From contig NZ_MWFK01000001.1 in assembly GCF_002078175.1 (NCBI RefSeq), forward strand, positions 62,001-126,000: DNA of 64,000 bases, written 5' to 3'. This document shows, piece after piece, positions 57,226-64,000 of this stretch; within the stretch, counting starts at the first letter, position 1; each line of letters opens with the position of its first letter. The notes beneath the pieces were generated by a model that saw only the letters and a program-made list of their open reading frames with translations, had not been told where the DNA came from and searched no databases. Origin of the DNA: Streptomyces sp. M41(2017). GTDB lineage: Bacteria; Actinomycetota; Actinomycetes; Streptomycetales; Streptomycetaceae. A program made the translations under genes and the position numbers.

Positions 57226-57799
57226 CGACCTGATCCCCGCGGCTCCTCCGGTTCCCCCACTCGCGCCCCTCCCCCGGCTCGGCCTCCTGGTCCTGCCGGG
57301 GCTGGGGCAGCACGGGTTGCAGGACGAGCATGCGCTCGACGAGACGCAGGAACACGGCGACGTCGCGTATCAGGTCGTCGGCGTCGCGCGTCGTGGCCGC
57401 TCCCCGTATGCCCGCCTCGGCGCGGGCGCGGCGGGTCGCCCCCGAGGCGAACAGCGCGCTCCACTCGGTCAGTTCGGGTGCGATCTCCGGGAGGACCTCC
57501 CAGGCGCTGCGGATGCGGGCCCTGCGGCGGGACGTGGGCTCCGGACGGCCGCGGGCGGCGAGTACGGCGGCGGCTGTTCGAAGCGCCGCCAAGTGGGCAG
57601 TCGCGTAGCGCTCGTTCGACGTCTCCAGCGCTGTCGCCTCGTCGAGGCCGGCGCGGGCCTGGGCGAGCAGGTCGAGAGCGGCGGGTGGCGCGGTGGCCCG
57701 GCGGAGCACGGGATGCACGTCGCCGGCGGGGCCGGTCAGTGAGGGGGCAGGGCCGGTGGCGCGGCGCCGGCGGGCGGCGGCTGCGGACGAGCTGGCCAT
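57218..57799 (-). CDS. HEPN-domain protein, SAV_6107 family
   Basis: 193 residues, mostly helical. Matches my memory of the SAV_6107-type HEPN family of Streptomyces. RYATAH at about residue 63 is an R-x4-H motif of the kind that forms the RNase site in many HEPN toxins, here in the helix LETSNERYATAHLAALRTA. No MNT nucleotidyltransferase partner adjoins it, so toxin function is unproven. ATG at 57799 with GGAGG six bases upstream. The last 25 residues are low-complexity (PQPRQDQEAEPGEGREWG). Confidence 0.82.
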   Translation of the reverse strand: MASSSAAAARRRRATGPAPSLTGPAGDVHPVLRRATAPPAALDLLAQARAGLDEATALETSNERYATAHLAALRTAAAVLAARGRPEPTSRRRARIRSAWEVLPEIAPELTEWSALFASGATRRARAEAGIRGAATTRDADDLIRDVAVFLRLVERMLVLQPVLPQPRQDQEAEPGEGREWGNRRSRGDQVGT

Positions 57800-57921
57800 G
57801 ACGAACCTCCTGTCGTCGTGTGACGGCACTGTGGCCGTATGTGCCCATCGTGCGGTATGGCACTGACAATCCGTTCTGACCTGGGATTTTGCTTCGATCG
57901 AAGGTTCGGAGTAGTTTTTGC

Positions 57922-57935
57922 ACTGACCAGTCAGT
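57922..57935. promoter_or_regulatory. TetR-type operator palindrome
   Basis: ACTGAC-CA-GTCAGT, a perfect 6-bp dyad directly upstream of TAAAAT (57937-57942), a near-consensus -10. Bound protein would sit between -35 and -10 and block RNA polymerase. The downstream operon ends with a TetR gene, the obvious candidate regulator. Confidence 0.65.
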
Positions 57936-57972
57936 TTAAAATCAGTTCGATGTTCCAGGGGATGGGGAAGCT

Positions 57973-58777
<805 letters not shown>

Positions 58778-58806
<29 letters not shown>

Positions 58807-60862
58807 GCTCCGCCGCTTCGGGCGGGGCAAGCTCCCCCGTGCCGCGCTGGTCGCTCTCCTGCTGCTGCCCCTGCTGTACGGCGCCCTCTACCTGTGGTCG
58901 TTCTGGGACCCGTACGGCCGACTCGACCGCATACCCGTGGCGTTGGTGAACGACGACAAGGGCGCGACGGCCGCCGGCCGGAAGATCGAGGTCGGCGACG
59001 ACATCACCGAGGGGCTGCACGACAGCGAGACCTTCGAGTGGCACGAGGTGAGTTCGGCCGAGGCGCGGCGGGGCGTCGAGGACGGCACGTACTACCTGTC
59101 GCTCACGATGCCGGGCGACTTCAGCGAGCGGATCGCGTCCAGCTCCGGCAGCTCGCCTGAGACGAGCGCTCTCCAGGTGCGGACCAACGACGCGAACAAC
59201 TACATCGTCGGGCAGATCTCCCGGACGGTGTTCGGCGAGGTCCGCACGGCGGCGTCCACGAAGACCTCGCGCTCGTTCCTGGACAAGATCTTCATCTCGT
59301 TCTCGGACATCCACGGGAAGACCGTGCAGGCGGCCGAGGGGGCCGACGAGCTCAACGGCGGCCTGGGCAAGGCGAAGAAGGGCTCCAAGGACCTGGCCGA
59401 CGGCCTGAAGGAGGCCAAGAAGGGCAGCGGGAAGCTCTCCGGCGGCCTGAAGAAGCTCACCACGGGCGCGGGCGACCTGGAGGACGGTTCGCGCCAGGTC
59501 GCTGACGGAACCCAGCAGTTGGCGGACAAGGTCAACGGGGTCGCGGACAAGGTGGGGCCGTTCCTGAAGGACAACGAGAAGTCGATCGGGGACACCGCGC
59601 AGCTCGTCGCCGACTCGACCTCGGGGATCCGGCACAACCTGGACACCCTGGTGACCACGGCCCCGCTCGCGGCCAAGGGCGCCCACGCGGCGTCCGACGC
59701 GCTGGACGGCGTCTACCGCGCACGGTGCGCGGCCCTGCCCCTCCCCGACCCGGCGTGTCCCGAGCTGAAGAAGGCGAAGGAGGCGGCCTCCGACGTCGTG
59801 AAGGTCGCCGACGACCTCAACACGCTGATCGACGACCAGGACGGCGACCTCGCCGCGATGGACAAGAACCTGAAGACGCTGGGGAAGCAGGCCCAGGCAC
59901 TCGCCGACCGCTCCCCGCATCTCTCCGAGGACCTCGACGACGCCGTCTCCAAGATCAACAAGCTGAACGACGGTGCAGCGAAGGTCGCCAAGGGGGCGAA
60001 GCGGCTGCACTCCGGGCTCGGCACCGCCGAGACCGGCGCCGCCGACCTCGACGACGGCCTGGGCCGCCTGAAGACGGGCGCGACCACGCTCGACGGCGGC
60101 CTGTACAAACTCGTCGGCGGTTCCGACAAACTGGCCGGCGGACTGCACGACGGCGCCAAGAAGATCCCCGACTACGACAAGGACGACCGCGACCGGCGGA
60201 CGCAGGTCATGGCCGACCCGGTCCAACTGGCCTCCAGGGACCTGCACAAGGCACCCAACTACGGCACCGGATTCGCCCCGTACTTCATTCCGTTGTCGCT
60301 GTGGGTGGGCGCGATGGTGGCGTACATGCTGATCCAGCCGCTGAACCGCCGCGCGCTCGCCGCGGGGGCCTCGGCCTGGCGCATCGCGCTGGCCGGCTGG
60401 CTCCCGGTCGTCGCCGTCGGCGTCCTCCAGACCGCCGCCCTGATGGCGGTGCTGCACTGGGGGATCGGCCTCCAGATGGTGCGGGCCGCCGGAACGGTCG
60501 GGTTCCTGTTCCTCGTCGCGGCCTGCTTCGCAGCGATCGTGCAGTGGCTGAACGCCCGCTTCGGACCGGCCGGACGGATCCTCGTCCTCGCCCTCCTGAT
60601 GCTCCAGCTGACGTCCGCGGGCGGCACCTACCCCGTCCAGACCAGTCCGGGCTTCTTCAACGCGATCCACCCCTTCCTGCCGATGAGTTACGTGGTCGAG
60701 GCGCTGCGCCGGCTCATCACCGGCGGCGGCCTGGGACCCGTCTGGCCGGCCTGCGCCGTCCTGACCGCCTTCACCGCGGGCGCCCTCGCCCTGACCGCCC
60801 TGTCGGCCCGGCGCAAACAGGTGTGGACCCTCGACCGGCTGCACCCGGAGCTGAGCCTGTGA
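58778..60862 (+). CDS. YhgE/Pip family membrane protein (ABC-2-like)
   Basis: 694 residues. A first helix (AALVALLLLPLLYGALYLWSFW) is followed by a large external region (IPVALVNDDKGATAAGRKIEVGDDI, then long heptad- and 11-residue-like repeats ADELNGGLGKAKKGSKDLADG and GLGRLKTGATTLDGGLYKLVGG), and about five C-terminal helices of the ABC-2 kind (PYFIPLSLWVGAMVAYMLIQ to CAVLTAFTAGALALTALSA). YhgE/Pip proteins are linked to phage adsorption in lactococci and type VII secretion or lipid export elsewhere. ATG with AAGGAG upstream, cotranscribed with its nucleotide-binding partner and tetR. Confidence 0.93.
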
Positions 60863-60897
60863 CCCGGCACGCGGGCGCTCCTGTGAGAATCGGGACC

Positions 60898-61527
60898 ATG
60901 GAAAGCAGCAGCACCACGGCGGCCGGCGGCGGCCGCCGCGAGGCCACCCGGCAGAAGCTCTACGAGGCGGCCGTCACCCTCATCGCCGAGCAGGGCTTCT
61001 CCGCCACCACGGTGGACGAGATCGCGGAGCGTGCCGGGGTCGCGAAGGGCACGGTCTACTACAACTTCGCGAGCAAGTCCGTCCTCTTCGAGGAGCTGCT
61101 GCGGCACGGGGTGGGACTCCTCACCGCCTCGCTGCGGGAGGCGGCGGAGGGCACCGCGCGGGACGGCGGCAGCAAGGTCGACGCGCTGGACGCGATGATC
61201 CGCGCCGGTCTCGTCTTCATCGACCGCTACCCGGCCTTCACCCAGCTGTACGTGGCCGAGCTGTGGCGCACCAACCGCGCGTGGCAGTCCACGCTGATGG
61301 TGGTGCGGCAGCAGGCGGTCGCCGTCGTGGAGGGCGTGCTGCGCGACGCGGTCGCCGAGGGCGAGCTGAGCGACGAGATCGACATCCCGCTGACCGCGGC
61401 GGCGCTGGTCGGGATGGTCCTGGTGGCGGCCCTGGACTGGCAGGCGTTCCAGCCGGAGCGCTCCCTGGACGACGTCCACGCGGCGCTCTCCCGGCTCCTC
61501 CAGGGACGCGTCAGCGGCCGGGGCTGA
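60898..61527 (+). CDS. TetR family repressor
   Basis: 209 residues. N-terminal HTH typical of TetR: RQKLYEAAVTLIAEQGFSATTVDEIAERAGVAKGTVYYNFASKSVLFEELL. The C-terminal ligand domain (about 60-209) has no recognisable ligand signature. ATG at 60898; a GTG 15 bases earlier is possible. It lies 35 bases after YhgE without a promoter of its own, so it most likely represses the operon from the palindrome at 57922-57935 and thus itself. Confidence 0.94.
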   Translation: MESSSTTAAGGGRREATRQKLYEAAVTLIAEQGFSATTVDEIAERAGVAKGTVYYNFASKSVLFEELLRHGVGLLTASLREAAEGTARDGGSKVDALDAMIRAGLVFIDRYPAFTQLYVAELWRTNRAWQSTLMVVRQQAVAVVEGVLRDAVAEGELSDEIDIPLTAAALVGMVLVAALDWQAFQPERSLDDVHAALSRLLQGRVSGRG

Positions 61528-61820
61528 CCCCTCCGGGACGGACGGCCGCCGCCGACGAGCACACCAAAGCGCCGGTCCGCAGTGGCCGCGTCCCCCGCGG
61601 GCCCTGCGAACCGGCGCTCCGTCGTGCTCCCCCGTGCGTTCCCCGACGAGACCCCGTTCGGTCGTCCTCCGGGCTCCCCCGTGCCTCACTCCCGCCGAGC
61701 CTGCCGGCGGAAGGAGCGGCCAAGGGCGCGTGTTCCGTTCCGCCGCCCCGTGTCGGCGGTACCGGAGCCGCGCCCCCTCCGTGCCTCCACTCTCTCGTTC
61801 CCGCAGGTCGGAACCCATCC

Positions 61821-61860
61821 GTACGCCTACTCATCTCGGCGTCTGGGTACGGATACTCAG
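61821..61860 (+). promoter_or_regulatory. Direct repeats and SigB-like promoter upstream of the DUF4126 gene
   Basis: GTACGCCTACTCA (61821-61833) and GTACGGATACTCA (61848-61860) match at 11 of 13 positions, 27 bases apart. GCCT (61825-61828), 16 bases, then GGGTAC (61845-61850) fits the stress sigma factor SigB consensus GNNT-N14-16-GGGTAC. Either a regulator pair or a stress promoter. The rest of the 387-base gap (61528-61800) shows nothing. Confidence 0.4.
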
Positions 61861-61901
61861 GCCTGCGCACGGATGCCCAGGACGTGCGCCCGCCGAGTGG
61901 C

Positions 61902-61907
61902 TACGAT
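61902..61907 (+). promoter_or_regulatory. Candidate -10 for a leaderless DUF4126 gene
   Basis: TACGAT ends 7 bases before the GTG at 61915; no Shine-Dalgarno intervenes. Confidence 0.4.
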
Positions 61908-61914
61908 CGCGTCC

Positions 61915-62553
61915 GTGTCCGTACTCCCCCTGGTCTTCACCAGCGGCTGGGCCAGCGGCATCAACGCGTACGCGGTGGTGCTGCTCCTCGGCATCTTCGG
62001 CGCGACCGGGCTGACCGACGAGGTCCCGGAGACGCTCCAGCGCCCCGAGATCCTGATCACCGTCGGCGTGCTGTTCCTCTTCGAGGCGGTCGCGGACAAG
62101 ATCCCGTACGTCGACTCGGTCTGGGACTCCGTGCACACCGTGGTCCGGCCCGCCGCGGGCGCCTGGGTCGGGGCGCTGCTCGCCGGACAGAGCGGTTCCG
62201 TCTCCGACCTGTGGGCGGGGGTGCTCGGCGGTTCCACGGCGCTGGCGAGCCACACGGTCAAGGCCGGGACCCGGATGGCGATCAACACCTCACCCGAGCC
62301 GTTCAGCAACTTCGTGATGAGCACCGCCGAGGATCTCGGGGTCGCGGGCATCCTCACGTTCGCCATGTTCCATCCGGAGGCGGCGGCGATCATCGCCGCC
62401 GTTCTGCTGTTCAGCGGCCTCGTGGTGGTCTACTTCCTCGTCTCGCGCATCCGGCGGTTCATGCGCCGCAGGGCACAGCGCCGGGAGGAGAGACGGCTCG
62501 CGGAACGGGTCGGACAGCCACCCGACAGGACCGGGCCCGTCCACCGGGACTGA
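61915..62553 (+). CDS. DUF4126 family membrane protein
   Basis: 212 residues beginning LPLVFTSGWASGINAYAVVLLLGIFG, the family hallmark, with further helices (ILITVGVLFLFEAVADKIPYVD, AAGAWVGALLAG, LAGVLGGSTALASHTVKAGTR region and AAAIIAAVLLFSGLVVVYFLVSRI). Basic C-terminal tail. Function unknown; the AVADKIPYVDSVWD loop is highly conserved in the family as I recall it. GTG start at 61915 gives the conserved N-terminus. Followed by the oxidoreductase gene in the same direction. Confidence 0.9.
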   Translation: MSVLPLVFTSGWASGINAYAVVLLLGIFGATGLTDEVPETLQRPEILITVGVLFLFEAVADKIPYVDSVWDSVHTVVRPAAGAWVGALLAGQSGSVSDLWAGVLGGSTALASHTVKAGTRMAINTSPEPFSNFVMSTAEDLGVAGILTFAMFHPEAAAIIAAVLLFSGLVVVYFLVSRIRRFMRRRAQRREERRLAERVGQPPDRTGPVHRD

Positions 62554-62584
62554 CCTCCCGGAGGGGGCTGTCGGTGGCGGCCGA

Positions 62585-62590
62585 TAAAGT
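62585..62590 (+). promoter_or_regulatory. Candidate -10 for a leaderless oxidoreductase gene
   Basis: TAAAGT ends 7 bases before the ATG at 62598. The GGAGGG further upstream (about 30 bases) is too far to act as a ribosome binding site. Confidence 0.45.
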
Positions 62591-62597
62591 CGCCGGC

Positions 62598-64000
62598 ATG
62601 GGACGGATTGCGGTGATCGGCGCCGGGATGGGCGCGATGGCGGCCGCCGCCCGGCTGGCCGTCGCGGGCCACCGGGTGGTGGTGTACGAGCGGGCGGAGA
62701 CCTACGGGGGTTCCGTGGGCCGCTTCGAGCGCGACGGCTTCGCCTTCGACACGGGCCCCGGCCTGCTGACGCTGCCCGCGGTCTACCGCGATCTGTTCGT
62801 CAAGACGGGCCGGCAGCCGTTGGAGGAGTCCGTCGGCCTGGTGCAGGTCGATCCGTCGGCGCACCACGTCTTCGCCGACGGCACCCGGGTGTCCCTGCCG
62901 AACGCCTCGCGCGCGGGGGTGCTCTCCGCGCTGGACGAAGCGCTCGGCGCGGGCGCCGGCGCGCGGTGGGGCGACTTCCTGGTGCGGGCCCGCGAGGCGT
63001 GGGACCGCGCGCGCAGACCGCTCCTGGAGGAGCCCCTGTGGCCCAACTGGCCGGTGCTGGCCGAGCGCGACCCGTATCCGTCGGTGCCGCACAAGAAGCT
63101 GCTGCGCACCCGCCGGGCCGGCACGCTCGCCGAGGTCGCCGCCTGGGAGCTGCGCGACACCCGTCTGGCGGCCCTCCTGGAGAGCCACGCCCTGGCGTAC
63201 GGGCTCGACCCGCGCGTCACGCCCGCGAGCGCCGCGGTGCTGCCGTACATGGAACACGCCTTCGGCACCTGGTATGTGCGCGGCGGTGTCCGGGAGTTGG
63301 CGCGCGCGGTGTACGAGCGGTGCGTGGCCCGCAGGGTCGAGTTCCGGTTCGGGACGCCGGTCGGGCGGATCGTCGAGAAGGACGGCCGGGCCGTCGGCGT
63401 GGAGGTGTCCCCGGACGGCGCCGGTGCTTCCGGCCCGGGCACGGGCCCGTTCGAGGAGGCGGACTTCGTGGTCGCCGGTGTGGCCCCCGGGGTCCTCGAA
63501 GGTCTGCTGCACGGCACGGTGATCCGGAGCGGCGACGACGTGCCGGAGCGATCCGGGGGTGCGAGCCGGCTGACCGTCCTGCTGGCGCTGCGTGGCGCTC
63601 GTCCCGCGGGGACGGCGCACCGGACGGTGGTCCACACGGCCGACAGGGACGGGGAGTTGGAAGGGATCTTCGGCGAGCGCCCGGGTCCCCCGGTGGCGCC
63701 GACCGTCGTGGTCTCGCGGCCCGACGATCCGGCGCTGGTGCCCGACAGCGGCCATGAGGCGGTCACGCTGACCGTCACGGTGCCTTCAGGCGCTCCGGTC
63801 CGCGAGGCGGACGTGGAGCGGGTCCTCGACACCGCCGGGCGCGCCCTGCCGGGCCTGCGGGACCGGCTGTTGTGGCACGAGGTCCGGACGCCCGCCGATG
63901 TGGCCCGGGCGACCGGTGCCGCGGGGGGCGCGGTTCCCGCCCCGGCCCTCGCCGCGGCGGACGGGCTACTCCTGCACCCGTCGAACAGCACGCGGCTGCC
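62598..64000 (+). CDS. Phytoene-desaturase-like FAD-dependent oxidoreductase, 3' end beyond window
   Basis: At least 467 residues. FAD-binding dinucleotide fold IAVIGAGMGAMAAAARLAVAGHRVVVYERAETYGGSVG, then FAFDTGPGLLTLPAVYRDLF, a second CrtI-type signature, and GTWYVRGGVRELARAVYERC near residue 220. This places it with the CrtI/phytoene desaturase and related amine oxidase families; no other carotenoid genes are visible, so the substrate is unknown. ATG at 62598. The C-terminal FAD motif lies past the window end. Confidence 0.9.
   Translation, partial: MGRIAVIGAGMGAMAAAARLAVAGHRVVVYERAETYGGSVGRFERDGFAFDTGPGLLTLPAVYRDLFVKTGRQPLEESVGLVQVDPSAHHVFADGTRVSLPNASRAGVLSALDEALGAGAGARWGDFLVRAREAWDRARRPLLEEPLWPNWPVLAERDPYPSVPHKKLLRTRRAGTLAEVAAWELRDTRLAALLESHALAYGLDPRVTPASAAVLPYMEHAFGTWYVRGGVRELARAVYERCVARRVEFRFGTPVGRIVEKDGRAVGVEVSPDGAGASGPGTGPFEEADFVVAGVAPGVLEGLLHGTVIRSGDDVPERSGGASRLTVLLALRGARPAGTAHRTVVHTADRDGELEGIFGERPGPPVAPTVVVSRPDDPALVPDSGHEAVTLTVTVPSGAPVREADVERVLDTAGRALPGLRDRLLWHEVRTPADVARATGAAGGAVPAPALAAADGLLLHPSNSTRL

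Overview
The window is a stretch of chromosome from a high-GC actinobacterium, almost certainly a Streptomyces. The evidence is the extreme GC bias, the frequent GTG starts, and a gene order (hisD-hisC; dnaE; phoD; rluD-lspA-traR-ileS; divIVA-yggT-sepF-ylmE-ylmD-ftsZ-ftsQ-murG-ftsW-murD-mraY-murF-murE-ftsI-ftsL-rsmH) that matches the conserved Streptomyces core. I see no tRNA or rRNA gene, no IS element, no prophage and no CRISPR array. Species assignment is not possible from the sequence alone.

Layout. 1-2.1 kb: start of a histidine operon (hisD-hisC, minus strand) with a palindrome upstream. 2.2-11.1 kb: a putative beta-helical membrane protein, a repeat-rich cytosolic protein, a Lon-substrate-binding-domain protein with a YbaK deacylase, a 24-residue bL37-like ribosomal protein, an ABC-2 exporter, an NYN-domain protein and a 58-residue basic protein. 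11.2-14.8 kb: dnaE. 15-24.3 kb: DUF2252 protein, a membrane protein with a DsbA-like thioredoxin, Tat-exported PhoD phosphatase, a dienelactone-hydrolase-like protein, an MscS channel, a CPA1 antiporter and a GNAT enzyme coupled to rluD. 25.4-31.1 kb: lspA, a DksA/TraR protein with a histone-H1-like tail, and ileS under a translational T-box riboswitch. 31.4-49.2 kb: the whole division and cell-wall (dcw) cluster on the minus strand, from rsmH down to divIVA. 49.6-57.8 kb: a beta-carbonic anhydrase, a MoxR-DUF58-transglutaminase operon, DUF3040, a methyltransferase and a HEPN protein. 58-61.5 kb: an ABC-like protein, a YhgE/Pip membrane protein and a TetR regulator in one operon with a palindromic operator. 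61.9-64 kb: a DUF4126 membrane protein and the start of a phytoene-desaturase-like oxidoreductase.

How it works together. The dcw genes are tightly packed, with many 4-base GTGA or ATGA stop/start overlaps. They make UDP-MurNAc-pentapeptide (murE, murF, murD), the lipid intermediates (mraY, murG), the septal synthase pair (ftsW, ftsI) and the divisome (ftsQ, ftsL, ftsZ, sepF). DivIVA drives polar growth. A good promoter-like pair lies upstream of rsmH, and ftsZ has its own long regulatory region with an inverted repeat and GACAC sites.

The most notable observations are: IleRS carries a swapped GxHH signature (normally HxGH), linked to mupirocin hyper-resistance in class-2 IleRS; the nucleotide-binding protein paired with YhgE has lost most catalytic ABC motifs; there is a 24-residue bL37-like gene with its own terminator; and a TetR-type palindrome sits inside the promoter of the operon that encodes the TetR protein. 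Seven genes show a -10-like hexamer 7-8 bases before the start codon, which suggests leaderless mRNAs.
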